DNA of 64,000 nucleotides from CBDHFN01 sp965262605 (GCA_965262605.1 CBDHFN010000001.1:1-64000); one strand, 5' to 3'; counted from the first letter of the stretch, positions 43,349 to 52,492 are shown. The notes: generated by a model not told the origin, from the letters alone. Numbers and translations are program-made.

Positions 43349-45102
43349 TGCCATATGCCATGCCTTCTATCAGCGGCAAATACTGGCAATTCCCCCAGAA
43401 TCTAAGCGAACCAGCGCAAGAAATCGCGAATCAATGCCAAGTTTCGTATTTAACGGCGCAAATTTTGCAAAACCGCGGGTTTCAAAGCATTGATTCGGCT
43501 AAGCGATTTTTAAACCCCAAAATTCGCCAAGAATTAAGCGACCCATTTGAATTATTGGATTGCGAGAAATCGGTGAATTTAGTAATAAATGCGATAAAAA
43601 ATCACAAAAAAATCGTTATTTGGGGTGATTATGATGTTGATGGTGCAACTTCGGCTTCGCTGTTGTTTTTATATTTCAAGGCAATTGGCATTGCCGTGCA
43701 ATCTTATTTTCCCAACCGCCATACCGAAGGGTATGGACCAAACCCCACCGCCATTAAAAAATTAGCCGATGCGGGCGCAGAAATGTTTATATCCGTTGAT
43801 TGTGGGATAGTGGCGTTTGACGCGATTGCTATGGCGAAATCTTGCGGGTGTGAATTTATTGTCATTGACCATCACCATTCCGAACAGCATTTCCCTGATG
43901 CTGACGCAATAATTAACCCCAACCGCTATGATGAAACCAGCCAATATAAATATTTAGCCGCCGTGGGTGTGTGTTTTTTATTTTTAGTTGCTTTAAACCG
44001 CGAATTAAGAAAATTAAATTATTTTAACGATAAAATTAAAGAACCTAATCTTTTAGATTATATTGATATTGTCGCATTGGGCACGGTGGCTGATGTTGTG
44101 CCTTTGGTGGGTTTAAACCGCGCCTTTGTGCATCAAGGGTGTAAAATTATCGCCGATAATCCAAGTTTGGGCATTGATTCCTTGTGCCAAGTTAGCGCAG
44201 CCAAAGAATTTAATTCTTCGTTATTAGGGTTTCAATTGGGACCGCGCTTAAATGCGGGCGGGCGCATTGGTAAATCTTCGTTAGGGTTTGAATTATTATC
44301 CGCCAATAACCAAGCAACCGCCACAAAAATAGCCCTTGAATTGCATTTGCTTAATGAACAGCGCAAAATGATTGAAGCCGAAATATTAGAACAAGCGATT
44401 GAAGCTGCTAATGATTTTCCAGCAGATTTGCCGTATATTATTGTATCGGGGCATGATTGGCATATTGGCGTGGTCGGAATTATTGCGTCGCGCATTAAAG
44501 ACAGGTTTTTAAAACCTTGCATCGCAATTGCATGGCATAATGGCATCGGGCAGGGGTCGGCGCGTTCGGTGCATGGCGTGCATATTGGCGCGATGATTAT
44601 TGGTGCAAAAAATCAACAAATTCTTATGTCTGGTGGTGGTCATGCGATGGCGGGTGGCTTAAAAATTGCGCAAGATAAAATTGATGATTTTCAAGATTTT
44701 ATTAAGAATTTCATGAATCAATTGGGGCATTTCCAAGCCCCTAAAACTATGATAAATATTGACGCTTGTTTGCCTTTGTCGGCGTTAAGCCAAGAATTAG
44801 TTGCAGAATTATCAGTTTTAGAACCCTTTGGGGCGGGGAATCTTGTTCCCAATATTTTAATTGAAAATTGCGCCTTGATTGAAAAAAAATGGCTGAAGGA
44901 AAAGCATTTGCAATGCGTGTTCCAAGATGATATAAGTGGTAATAAAATCCGAACCATGATGTTTAATGCCGTTGGTATGCCGCTTGCCCATGAATTAAGC
45001 CAAACGAAAAACGGCAGAAAATTTGCGATTGTTGGGCAATTAAAAATTTCTTCGTGGAATGGTAATATTGAATTAATGTTAGAGGACGCAATCGCATCAT
45101 GA
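43348..45102 (+). CDS. recJ: Single-stranded-DNA-specific exonuclease RecJ
   Basis: A 5'-3' exonuclease in recombination and repair. The DHH motifs are present: IWGDYDVDGATSASLLF, FISVDCGIVAF, VIDHHHSEQ and ALGTVADVVPLVG. The DHHA1 domain has GIGQGSARSVHGVHI and SGGGHAMAGGLKI, followed by an OB-fold tail. The 584-aa length is normal. The ATG at 43348 overlaps the hom stop by one base; the longer frame from 43282 would run inside hom and is rejected. The next gene overlaps the stop by 4 bp. Confidence 0.96.
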   Translation: MPYAMPSISGKYWQFPQNLSEPAQEIANQCQVSYLTAQILQNRGFQSIDSAKRFLNPKIRQELSDPFELLDCEKSVNLVINAIKNHKKIVIWGDYDVDGATSASLLFLYFKAIGIAVQSYFPNRHTEGYGPNPTAIKKLADAGAEMFISVDCGIVAFDAIAMAKSCGCEFIVIDHHHSEQHFPDADAIINPNRYDETSQYKYLAAVGVCFLFLVALNRELRKLNYFNDKIKEPNLLDYIDIVALGTVADVVPLVGLNRAFVHQGCKIIADNPSLGIDSLCQVSAAKEFNSSLLGFQLGPRLNAGGRIGKSSLGFELLSANNQATATKIALELHLLNEQRKMIEAEILEQAIEAANDFPADLPYIIVSGHDWHIGVVGIIASRIKDRFLKPCIAIAWHNGIGQGSARSVHGVHIGAMIIGAKNQQILMSGGGHAMAGGLKIAQDKIDDFQDFIKNFMNQLGHFQAPKTMINIDACLPLSALSQELVAELSVLEPFGAGNLVPNILIENCALIEKKWLKEKHLQCVFQDDISGNKIRTMMFNAVGMPLAHELSQTKNGRKFAIVGQLKISSWNGNIELMLEDAIAS

Positions 45103-45947
45103 AAAATAAACAAAAAATATTGCTAATTGGGTATAGTTTTTCCTTGCAACCTTTGGTGAATAAATTAGCCTTTGGTAAAAATTATCAAATTATCGCCACA
45201 ACCCGCGATGCCACAAAATTTGCCGAATATATTAAAATTGGGCTGATTCCTGTCTTGTTTGGGGGCGAAGACATGGTGAAGCATATAAAATCATGCGATG
45301 CGATTTTTGTATCGCTTGCGCCCAATGAAATATCCGATGGGTTTATTATTGAATATGGCAAATATATTCGCGCGGGGTGCTATTTGGGGTATTTATCCAC
45401 GACGGGGGTTTATGGCGATAAAAATGGTGATTGGGTTGATGAACAAACTTTGGTTAATCCCAAAAATACGCGCTCAATCGCAAGATTGCGCATTGAAAGC
45501 TATTATCAGCAAAAAGGCGGGCATATTTTTCGCTTAAGCGGGATTTATGGCGATGGGCGCAATTGTTTATTGCGGCTTTTAAATGGCACGGAACGGCGAA
45601 TATTTAAGGCGGGGCAGTATTTTTCACGGATTCACCACGAAGATATTTCGCAAATTTGCTTGGCAAGTTTGATGAATCCGCATCCAAGCACAATTTATAA
45701 TTGCGCCGATGACGAACCGACACCCCCGCATATTGTGGTTGAATTTGGCGCAAGCCTGTTAAAAATGCCACCACCCAAGCTTGAAAATTTTGATAATGCT
45801 GAATTATCACCCATGGCAAAATCATTTTATTTGGATAATAAACGCGTCAAAAATGATAAAATTAAAACCGAACTTGGCGTGAAATTAATTCACCCAAATT
45901 ACCGAATCGGCTTACAAAATATCTTTAATAAATTATCGCTTGTTTGA
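45099..45947 (+). CDS. NAD(P)-dependent epimerase/dehydratase-like protein (SDR)
   Basis: A 282-aa extended SDR-like protein. The N-terminal strand ILLIGYSFSLQPLVNKL is an atypical nucleotide loop. The core has YLSTTGVYGDKNGDWVDE, with the Ser/Tyr region, FRLSGIYGDGRN, and ISRIHHEDISQI-like SRIHHEDISQI before the C-terminal domain. This pattern fits the YeeZ/COG0451 subgroup that often lacks one catalytic residue. Coupled to recJ by a 4-bp overlap. Substrate unknown. Confidence 0.82.
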   Translation: MKNKQKILLIGYSFSLQPLVNKLAFGKNYQIIATTRDATKFAEYIKIGLIPVLFGGEDMVKHIKSCDAIFVSLAPNEISDGFIIEYGKYIRAGCYLGYLSTTGVYGDKNGDWVDEQTLVNPKNTRSIARLRIESYYQQKGGHIFRLSGIYGDGRNCLLRLLNGTERRIFKAGQYFSRIHHEDISQICLASLMNPHPSTIYNCADDEPTPPHIVVEFGASLLKMPPPKLENFDNAELSPMAKSFYLDNKRVKNDKIKTELGVKLIHPNYRIGLQNIFNKLSLV

Positions 45948-45993
45948 ATTTAAAAAAAACTTTGAATTTTATCTTATTTTGAGGAGTTTAATA

Positions 45994-46021
45994 TTGACTT
46001 TGGTATAAAATATGGTAAATT
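45994..46021 (+). promoter_or_regulatory. Promoter of the choline/betaine-binding protein gene
   Basis: TTGACT (45994-45999), 16-bp spacer, TAAATT (46016-46021), 27 bp before the ATG at 46049 with AAGGAG between. Confidence 0.55.
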
Positions 46022-46048
46022 AGCTCCGTAATTGCTAAGGAGAAAATA

Positions 46049-47014
46049 ATGAGCATATTAAATAATAAAAAAATACGGATTCTTGCTGTTGCTGCAATCG
46101 CAGTTGCCGCTGTAGGATATTTTACATTGGGCAAAAAAGGCGACCCAATACAATGCGAAACTGTGCGCATGGCTGATGTTGGTTGGTCTGATATTATAGC
46201 CACCAATGCTGTTGCCCATAATATCTTAACAGGATTGGGGTATAAAACAGATATTAAAACTTTATCCGTGCCTGTTACCTTTACTTCGTTAGACAACAAA
46301 GATATTGATGTTTTCTTGGGTAATTGGATGGCAACGATGGAAGCCGATATTCGCCCTTATTTAGATAAAAAATCGGTTGAACAATTGCGCGTAAATTTAG
46401 CGGGCGCAAAATATACCTTAGCCGTCAATGAAGTTGCCGCAGAATTGGGGATTAAAGATTTTGCTGATATTGCAAAATTTTCCAAAGAATTAAATGGCGC
46501 GATTTATGGTATTGAACCCGGTAATGATGGCAATCGCTTGATTTTAGACATGATTAAAGAAAATAAATTTGATTTAGGAAAATTTAAAGTCATTGAATCA
46601 TCGGAACAAGGCATGTTAGCCGAAGTTGCCCGTGCCGATAAAGACAAAAAACCTATTGTTTTCTTAGGTTGGGAGCCACATCCCATGAATAAAAACTTCA
46701 AAATGTCGTATTTAACGGGTGGCGATGATGTTTTTGGTCCTGATTTTGGCGGTTCGCAAGTATATACGGTTATTCGTGCTGGCTATGCCAAAGAATGCCC
46801 CAATGTCGCGCAATTCTTGAATAATCTTGAATTCACGCTTGATATTGAAAATACTATCATGGGTGAAATTGCCGACAAACAAGCCGAACCAAACGCGGTG
46901 GCAATGGATTGGTTAAAAGCAAATCCAGCATTGCTTGACAATTGGTTGAAAAATGTAAAAACTGCCAAAGGTGATAATGGCTTAGCGGCTGTTAAAAAAC
47001 ATTTGGGATTATAA
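46049..47014 (+). CDS. Choline/glycine betaine ABC transporter substrate-binding protein
   Basis: A 321-aa OpuAC-type periplasmic binding protein. The N-terminal hydrophobic segment RILAVAAIAVAAVGYFTL acts as signal or anchor. The mature part opens VRMADVGWSDIIATNAVAHN, with LGNWMATMEADIRPYL, GIEPGNDGNRLI and LGWEPHPMNKNF, close to the choline-binding ChoX subgroup. Aromatic-box Trp residues are present. No permease or ATPase gene is adjacent, so it is an orphan component here. It is transcribed alone from 45994 and ends at a strong terminator. It complements the dimethylglycine/sarcosine dehydrogenase at 21328. Confidence 0.87.
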   Translation: MSILNNKKIRILAVAAIAVAAVGYFTLGKKGDPIQCETVRMADVGWSDIIATNAVAHNILTGLGYKTDIKTLSVPVTFTSLDNKDIDVFLGNWMATMEADIRPYLDKKSVEQLRVNLAGAKYTLAVNEVAAELGIKDFADIAKFSKELNGAIYGIEPGNDGNRLILDMIKENKFDLGKFKVIESSEQGMLAEVARADKDKKPIVFLGWEPHPMNKNFKMSYLTGGDDVFGPDFGGSQVYTVIRAGYAKECPNVAQFLNNLEFTLDIENTIMGEIADKQAEPNAVAMDWLKANPALLDNWLKNVKTAKGDNGLAAVKKHLGL

Positions 47015-47031
47015 AATTACGATTTTAGGCT

Positions 47032-47066
47032 AAACCCTCTTCACGATAGTGAAGGGGGTTTTAGTT
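47032..47066 (+). terminator. Rho-independent terminator of the binding-protein gene
   Basis: AAACCCTCTTCAC (47032-47044), loop GATA, GTGAAGGGGGTTTT (47049-47062), followed by AGTTT. It starts 17 bp after the stop. Confidence 0.9.
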
Positions 47067-47109
47067 TGTTATAAGGTCGCAATTACATAACTAAAGGTCG
47101 TTATAGCTG

Positions 47110-47138
47110 TTGACTTTTTGTTGATAGTGGTTTATATT
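47110..47138 (+). promoter_or_regulatory. Promoter of the Abi-mobA transcript
   Basis: TTGACT (47110-47115), 17-bp spacer, TATATT (47133-47138). Transcription would start near 47145, giving a leader of about 105 nt that includes a small ORF and a terminator-like hairpin. Confidence 0.6.
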
Positions 47139-47172
47139 TAAATTAATCTAAGCAAAGGGATTTCGTATTATT

Positions 47173-47250
47173 ATGGGAATTCATAATTTTGCGCTTTTTG
47201 CTGGTAAACCCTCTTCAATTAATTTGAGGAGGGTTTTATTTAGGAATTAA
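47173..47250 (+). CDS. Possible leader peptide, 25 aa
   Basis: ATG 47173 lies behind AAAGGGATTTCG and opens a 25-codon frame (MGIHNFALFAGKPSSINL, then RRVLFRN) whose TAA touches the ATG of the Abi gene (TAAATG). Codons 12-23 run through the terminator-like hairpin at 47206-47237. The arrangement is that of a translated leader controlling an attenuator, but the peptide has no run of one amino acid. Function is inference. Confidence 0.35.
   Translation: MGIHNFALFAGKPSSINLRRVLFRN
47206..47241 (+). terminator. Attenuator-like hairpin directly before the Abi gene
   Basis: AAACCCTC-TTCAA (47206-47218) pairs with TTGA-GGAGGGTTT (47224-47236), followed by TATTT. It closely resembles the terminator at 47032. 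Because it lies between the promoter at 47110 and the gene at 47251, it could stop most transcripts before the gene. Confidence 0.65.
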
Positions 47251-48168
47251 ATGTCAAAAAAACCCCTAAGCATTACAGAGCAAATTACAAAGCTAGAATC
47301 AAAAGGCTTGATAATTAATGATAAACTATTAGCAGAAAATTTCTTAAATAAAATAAATTATTATCGTTTTGGATTTTATTGTTATCGGTATATTGATAAA
47401 TTAACGGGAAAATTTAAGAATTATATTAAATTTGAAGATATTGTAGCTTATTTTGAATTTGATTATCAGCTTAGAATTATTTTATTTGATGCGATAGCAA
47501 GGTTTGAATTAATTATAAAGAGTCATTGGATTAATTTATTTTGTATCAATCATAACCCCAATTTTGGCAATGAACATTATAACCAAAATCTATTTAAAAA
47601 TTCAAATAAACACAATGATTTCCTTATTAAAATTCAAAATATTATTACCTATCAGAATGAAAATTATTTAAAAAACTATATTCAAAAACATGGCAATAAA
47701 CCAGATTTATGGGTAATTATGCAAGAATTAAATTTATCTGACTTTTCAAAAATGATTGCTAATTATAAAGGTGATAATAATATAGATATTTTGCAGAATT
47801 TTAAACTTATTCTTGGTGATATTAGGATTAAACATTATGTAATTTCAAATTGGATAAAAAATATTACGATATTGCGCAATTATTGTGCGCATCATGCAAT
47901 TATAGCGGATTGCAATAATTTTGATTGTTTATACCCACATAATAATCACATATTATCTTCTGTAATACCACAGGCTGGTCAAAATTATAACAAAATTAAA
48001 CAACCTTTATATCATGTTATTTTAATCTTGCTTTGGTTTTTAAAGTCTTTAGATAATGAGCATCATAAATTTATTTTGAATCAATTAGACGAAATTTTTA
48101 ATAAAAATAATAATTGTAATTTTGTGATAGGGTATCAAAATATTTTTCCATTAAGTAAATTGATATGA
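47251..48168 (+). CDS. Abi family (AbiD/AbiF-like, HEPN) protein
   Basis: A 305-aa member of the Abi_2 family, linked to abortive phage infection. The N-terminus LSITEQITKLESKGLIIND is typical, then NFLNKINYYRFGFYCY and FEFDYQLRIILFDAIARFE. The HEPN-type RNase signature R-N-x-x-x-H is intact in ILRNYCAHHAI. Very AT-rich and Asn-rich compared with its neighbours, suggesting acquisition. Its stop overlaps the mobA start (ATGA), so mobA expression may depend on this transcript. Confidence 0.88.
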   Translation: MSKKPLSITEQITKLESKGLIINDKLLAENFLNKINYYRFGFYCYRYIDKLTGKFKNYIKFEDIVAYFEFDYQLRIILFDAIARFELIIKSHWINLFCINHNPNFGNEHYNQNLFKNSNKHNDFLIKIQNIITYQNENYLKNYIQKHGNKPDLWVIMQELNLSDFSKMIANYKGDNNIDILQNFKLILGDIRIKHYVISNWIKNITILRNYCAHHAIIADCNNFDCLYPHNNHILSSVIPQAGQNYNKIKQPLYHVILILLWFLKSLDNEHHKFILNQLDEIFNKNNNCNFVIGYQNIFPLSKLI

Positions 48169-48764
48169 AAATATTCGGTTGCATTTTAGCAGGGGGCTTA
48201 TCAAGGCGCATGGGGCAAGATAAGGCATTATTGCCTTGGCAAGGCGAATCAACGCTTCTGGGGCATATTTCCAAGCTAATTCGCCCCCAAGTGCAAGATT
48301 TAATTATCAATGCCAATGGCGATTTAAGCCGATTTAATCTTAATTACCCAATGGTTAAAGATTTAACCGATGATTATGCTGGACCTTTGGCGGGGGTTTG
48401 CGCGGGACTTGATTATATGATTCAGCATTCTGATGCCGAATATTTATTTACTGCGCCGTGCGATGCGCCCTTTATTCCCCAAGATTGCGTTAAAAAACTA
48501 AGCCAAGCCATCACAAATAACCAAAAAATTATTGTCGCCAGCAGCAATGGGCAAAATCACCCCGTGATTGCTTTGTGGCATAAAAGCCTCTATGAACCAT
48601 TAAAGCAAGCTTATATGAATGGCATACATAAAATTGAAAAATTTTCGTGCAATTATAATCCAATTCATGTAATATTTGATTATAAAGATATTGACCCGTT
48701 TACCAATATCAATTATATTGAAGAATATCATCAATATCAACGCAACCAAACAACAAAGGATTAA
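48165..48764 (+). CDS. mobA: Molybdenum cofactor guanylyltransferase
   Basis: Transfers GMP to molybdopterin to form the bis-MGD precursor. The 199-aa protein shows the nucleotidyltransferase signature GCILAGGLSRRMGQDKALL (residues 5-23), DDYAGPLAGVCAGL, FTAPCDAPFIP with the metal-binding Asp, and NHPVIALW. Coupled to the upstream Abi gene by a 4-bp overlap. Xanthine dehydrogenase usually needs a cytosine form or plain Moco, so mobA may instead serve another molybdoenzyme outside the window. Confidence 0.93.
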   Translation: MKIFGCILAGGLSRRMGQDKALLPWQGESTLLGHISKLIRPQVQDLIINANGDLSRFNLNYPMVKDLTDDYAGPLAGVCAGLDYMIQHSDAEYLFTAPCDAPFIPQDCVKKLSQAITNNQKIIVASSNGQNHPVIALWHKSLYEPLKQAYMNGIHKIEKFSCNYNPIHVIFDYKDIDPFTNINYIEEYHQYQRNQTTKD

Positions 48765-48765
48765 T

Positions 48766-49224
48766 ATGACAATTCAAGAAAATTTGAAGAAACAAGGTAT
48801 CACCCTGCCAACACCAGTGCCACCCGTTGCGGCATATGTGCCATGGAAAATAAGCGGTAATTTGCTTTATTTAGCGGGGCAATTATCGTTTGTTGATGGG
48901 AAATTATTGCACCCCGGCACAGTCGGCGTTGATGTGAATATTGACCAAGCCCGCGATGCAGCAAGGGTATGTGCCATTAACTTAATGGCGCAAATTAATG
49001 CGGCTTTGGGTGATATGGAACGGGTTGTGCAATTTGTGCGCGTCGGCGGTTTTGTTAATTGTGTTGCGGGATTTGCCGACCAGCCTGCTATTATTAATGG
49101 TGCTTCGGTGCTTATTGGCGATATTTTTGGCGAACGGGGCTTGCATGCACGCGTTGCGGTTGGCACAAATGCCCTGCCTTTTAACTCATGCGTAGAGGTT
49201 GAAGCACTGGTTGAATTTAAATAA
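48766..49224 (+). CDS. RidA family protein
   Basis: A 152-aa YjgF/YER057c/UK114-type protein of the longer subgroup. Motifs are YVPWKISGNLLYLAGQLSF, VDINIDQARDAARVCAINL-like VNIDQARDAARVCAINL, FVRVGGFVNC and HARVAVGTNALPFNSCVEVE with the usual terminal strand. RidA proteins hydrolyse reactive enamines, but the substrate-binding Arg typical of true RidA is not certain here. ATG 48766 follows AAAGGATTA; the frame from 48676 overlaps mobA and is rejected. Confidence 0.88.
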   Translation: MTIQENLKKQGITLPTPVPPVAAYVPWKISGNLLYLAGQLSFVDGKLLHPGTVGVDVNIDQARDAARVCAINLMAQINAALGDMERVVQFVRVGGFVNCVAGFADQPAIINGASVLIGDIFGERGLHARVAVGTNALPFNSCVEVEALVEFK

Positions 49225-49226
49225 TT

Positions 49227-49820
49227 ATGACAAAAACACAATTTAGCCCCGAAATTCTTGCCCAATTTCATGATTGGATGGAATTAGCAAAATCCAAAGA
49301 AATAAACGACCCCAATGCGATGAATATTGCAACATTGCACGCAAGTGGGCGGTTATCTTCGCGCATGGTTTTATGCAAATCTTATTCGTTAGATGGGCTT
49401 GTGTTTTACACGAATCTTGAATCAGACAAGGGGCAAGCTTTGGCGCAACATCAGCAAATTGCGGCTTTATTTCATTGGAAAAGCTTGCAACGGCAAATTC
49501 GCGTTGAAGGTATCGTGAGTCAAGTTGCGAATCAAGAAGCCGATGATTATTTTGCATCGCGTCCGCGCGATTCGCAAATTGGTGCATGGGCATCTATGCA
49601 ATCGCGTCCGATGAAAAATCGTGCGGAATTTATGGCGCGGATTGCCGAATTTACCGCAAAATTTGGCTTGGGAAAAGTGCCCCGCCCGCCGCATTGGCAC
49701 GGATTTTTAATTCAACCCAATCATATAGAATTTTGGCAAGATAAACCATTTCGCTTGCATGATAGGCAAATTTATGATTATATAAATAGCACTTGGCAAC
49801 ATCAGATTTATTACCCATAA
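49227..49820 (+). CDS. pdxH: Pyridoxamine 5'-phosphate oxidase
   Basis: FMN enzyme producing pyridoxal phosphate. Motifs: MNIATLHASGRLSSRMVLCK, FYTNLESDKGQAL, ASRPRDSQIGAWAS, KVPRPPHWHGFLI and FWQDKPFRLHDR. Length 197 aa. The C-terminal residues LHDRQIYDYINSTWQHQIYYP replace the more usual RL.P ending. It starts 2 bp after the RidA gene and overlaps hemH by one base. PLP enzymes include murI-independent amino-acid metabolism, so no tighter link is implied. Confidence 0.93.
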   Translation: MTKTQFSPEILAQFHDWMELAKSKEINDPNAMNIATLHASGRLSSRMVLCKSYSLDGLVFYTNLESDKGQALAQHQQIAALFHWKSLQRQIRVEGIVSQVANQEADDYFASRPRDSQIGAWASMQSRPMKNRAEFMARIAEFTAKFGLGKVPRPPHWHGFLIQPNHIEFWQDKPFRLHDRQIYDYINSTWQHQIYYP

Positions 49821-50800
49821 TGACAAAACACGCTGTATCACCCAAAAAAACTGGCGTCCTAATGGTAAATTTAGGTACGCCCGCAACTCCTACTGCAAAA
49901 GGGGTGCGGGCTTTTTTAAGACAATTTTTATCCGATAGGCGCGTGATTGAATTAACCCCTTTTTTATGGCAAATAATACTTAATTGCTTTATTTTGCCAT
50001 TTCGCCCGCGGGTTGTTGCCAAGAAATACGCGACAATTTGGCGCGAAGATGACTTATCGCCCTTAGATTATTACACGCAATCGCTAAGCAATAAAATTCA
50101 AGAATCATTGAACAATGAATTTCCAGATAAATTTATTGTGCGCCACGCTTATTCATATGGCAAATTAAGTATCGCCGAACAATGCCATCAATTGCAAAAA
50201 TTAGGGTGCCGAGAGATTATAATTGCCCCCATGTATCCGCAATATAGCGCAACCACGACCGCATCAGTTGTTGATAGCGTGGCAAAATATCTTTTAAGCG
50301 TGCGCCATCAGCCAAATATTCAAATAATTAAACCATATTATGATAATCAAGATTATATTAAATATATCAGCGAAACAATTTTACCCAATGCGCAAAATTA
50401 CGACAAGATTTTATTGTCTTTTCATGGTTTGCCCAAGGAAAATGTCCTTAAAGGTGACCCATATGCGTGTCATTGCAGGAAAAGTGCAAGATTAATTCAA
50501 GAATATTTGAACATTAAAAATTGCGAGGTTGTTTTTCAATCAAGATTTGGACCAAAAGAATGGTTGCAACCATATGCCGCCGAAGTTATTGCCCAATATG
50601 GCAAAGAAAATAAATCGGTTTTAATAATTTCACCGGGATTTGCAACTGATTGCCTTGAAACCTTAGAAGAAATTCAAGTTGAATTGAATCATTTGCATCA
50701 ATCCCATACTAATAAATCTTTTCAATATATACCATGCCTTAACGATAGCGTTCAAGCCGTTGATTTATGGTGTAAAATGATAAAAAATTATGCACGATGA
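49820..50800 (+). CDS. hemH: Ferrochelatase
   Basis: Inserts iron into protoporphyrin IX, the last haem step. The 326-aa protein has GVLMVNLGTPATPT at the N-terminus, LSDRRVIELTP, APMYPQYSATTTAS, the metal-site LLSFHGLPKEN with the conserved His, CHCRKSARLI, FQSRFGPKEWLQP and ISPGFATDCLETLEEI. The ATG at 49820 overlaps the pdxH TAA; the longer frame from 49793 is rejected. hrcA begins 11 bp before its stop. Confidence 0.95.
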   Translation: MTKHAVSPKKTGVLMVNLGTPATPTAKGVRAFLRQFLSDRRVIELTPFLWQIILNCFILPFRPRVVAKKYATIWREDDLSPLDYYTQSLSNKIQESLNNEFPDKFIVRHAYSYGKLSIAEQCHQLQKLGCREIIIAPMYPQYSATTTASVVDSVAKYLLSVRHQPNIQIIKPYYDNQDYIKYISETILPNAQNYDKILLSFHGLPKENVLKGDPYACHCRKSARLIQEYLNIKNCEVVFQSRFGPKEWLQPYAAEVIAQYGKENKSVLIISPGFATDCLETLEEIQVELNHLHQSHTNKSFQYIPCLNDSVQAVDLWCKMIKNYAR

Positions 50801-51830
50801 TTTAAATTCAAGGGCAAAAAATGTCCTGCAATTAGTGGTGGAATCATATATGGATAACGGCATGCCCGTGGGTTCAAAATTTTTAAGTTCGCAATTAAAT
50901 CATAAATTATCGCCCGCAACTATCCGCCATACCTTAGCCGATTTAGAACAATTAGGCATGATTTATGCCCCCCATCATTCCGCTGGTCGCTTGCCCACCA
51001 TGCAAGGATTGCGATTTTTTGTGGAAGGTGTTTTGCAAAACGGCGTGATTTCACCCAATGACAAGGCAAAAATTGAAGATGAATGTTCTTTGCATGGGCA
51101 ATCAGTTCAACAATTATTGAATAATGTTTCAAAATCAATGGCGGGTTTGGCAAATTGTGCGGGTATTGTCGCCATGCCTTCCACTCAGCAATTTATGAAA
51201 CATATTGAATTTGTGCCTCTTAGCGATCATAAAATCTTGGCGATTGTTGTTAATACGCATGGTATTGTTGAAAATTTTATTTTGGAAAAAATGCACGAAA
51301 TCGCCCCGCATCAGCTTAATGAATTAAGCAATTATCTTAACGCGAAAATGGCGGGCATGAATTTTAACCATATCACGCAAATTATTGAACAAGAGCTTAG
51401 CGATTATCAAAGCGAACTTCGCAAAATTGGTGAAGTGCTTGTCGCCAAGGGCGTTGCCGAATGGATTGGCAAGCAAGAATCAAATGGCATGTTATTAATT
51501 AATTCACAAGCCTTGCTTTTTGACGAAGCATCAGATAAAGATTCCATTGCAAAGATAAAAAATTTATTTGAAGCTATTGACCAGCAGGAAAAACTGCTTA
51601 CATTATGTGGTGAAATAAATAATTCCGAAGGTGTGCAAGTTTTCATTGGCGCAGACAACGAATTATTTCAATATTCTGGTTGGTCAGCCGTATTCAAGTC
51701 TTATCGTGCCGATAATTCGCAAATATTGGGGACTATCGGGGTAATTGGTCCATCAAGAATGAATTATGCCCGCATAATTCCCGTGGTGGATTTCACAGCA
51801 ACAATGGTTGAAAGGATGTTAAAAGGATGA
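50790..51830 (+). CDS. hrcA: Heat-inducible transcription repressor HrcA
   Basis: Represses chaperone operons by binding CIRCE. The 346-aa protein has an N-terminal winged helix (NVLQLVVESYMDNGMPVGSK, SPATIRHTLADLEQLGMI, HHSAGRLPTMQGLRFFVE) and the GAF-like C-terminal region ending GTIGVIGPSRMNYARIIPVV. Overlaps hemH by 11 bp and grpE by 4 bp. No CIRCE inverted repeat was seen in front of this operon, so autoregulation here is not supported. Confidence 0.95.
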   Translation: MHDDLNSRAKNVLQLVVESYMDNGMPVGSKFLSSQLNHKLSPATIRHTLADLEQLGMIYAPHHSAGRLPTMQGLRFFVEGVLQNGVISPNDKAKIEDECSLHGQSVQQLLNNVSKSMAGLANCAGIVAMPSTQQFMKHIEFVPLSDHKILAIVVNTHGIVENFILEKMHEIAPHQLNELSNYLNAKMAGMNFNHITQIIEQELSDYQSELRKIGEVLVAKGVAEWIGKQESNGMLLINSQALLFDEASDKDSIAKIKNLFEAIDQQEKLLTLCGEINNSEGVQVFIGADNELFQYSGWSAVFKSYRADNSQILGTIGVIGPSRMNYARIIPVVDFTATMVERMLKG

Positions 51831-52423
51831 CAACAAAAAATAATCAAAATCAAGAGGATACCGCGCAAAATACAGCAAAGGACGAGCCATTTTTAGAATT
51901 TATTGATACCCCCCCAGAATCAACCCCACAAGCTCCAGCGCCAGAACCTACGATTGAAGAAAAATATCACCTTGCCTTGCAAGAAATTGACAGATTAAAA
52001 AGCGAATATCTTCGCGCCCATGCGGATGCCGAAAATGTCAAACGGCGCGCGCTTAAAGATATTGAAGATTATAAAAAATACGCCGTTGCCCCTTTGGCGC
52101 GCGAAATTTTTGGCGTTGCTGATACTTTATTCAGTGCCATTAAAGCGATTACCCCCGATTCGCGCCAAAATGATAAAAATCTTGACAATTTAGCATTTGG
52201 CTTGGAAATGACCATTACCATGTTTAACGAAGCATTCGGGCGTGTCGCCATTAAACAAGCCGCCAATATCGGTGGCAAATTTGACCCTAATTTTCATCAA
52301 GCCGTCAGCGAAACCCCCGCGAACGAAGCGAATCCTTCGGGAACTATTACCGCAATCATGCAGCAAGGATTTATTTTGCACGACCGCCTGCTTCGCCCCG
52401 CCATGGTTATTGTTGCGAAATAG
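51827..52423 (+). CDS. grpE: Nucleotide exchange factor GrpE
   Basis: Co-chaperone that releases ADP from DnaK. The 198-aa protein begins with an acidic, Pro-rich disordered tail, then the long dimerising helix EEKYHLALQEIDRLKSEYLR followed by AHADAENVKRRALKDIEDYKKYA. The beta domain has GGKFDPNFHQAVSETP and IMQQGFILHDRLLRPAMVIV. The start overlaps the hrcA stop (ATGA), so this is the standard hrcA-grpE pair. Confidence 0.96.
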   Translation: MTTKNNQNQEDTAQNTAKDEPFLEFIDTPPESTPQAPAPEPTIEEKYHLALQEIDRLKSEYLRAHADAENVKRRALKDIEDYKKYAVAPLAREIFGVADTLFSAIKAITPDSRQNDKNLDNLAFGLEMTITMFNEAFGRVAIKQAANIGGKFDPNFHQAVSETPANEANPSGTITAIMQQGFILHDRLLRPAMVIVAK

Positions 52424-52426
52424 TTA

Positions 52427-52454
52427 TTGTTTTTTTTCTGTATTCGTGTATAAT
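52427..52454 (+). promoter_or_regulatory. Promoter of the ImmA/IrrE gene
   Basis: TTGTTT (52427-52432), 16-bp spacer, perfect TATAAT (52449-52454), 38 bp before the ATG at 52493. Confidence 0.65.
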
Positions 52455-52492
52455 ATCTTAAAATTTATACACCATGAACGAAATTTAATTCA

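Noticed and set aside
50700..50800. CIRCE element controlling hrcA-grpE
   Set aside because: No TTAGCACTC-N9-GAGTGCTAA-like inverted repeat upstream; hrcA overlaps hemH.
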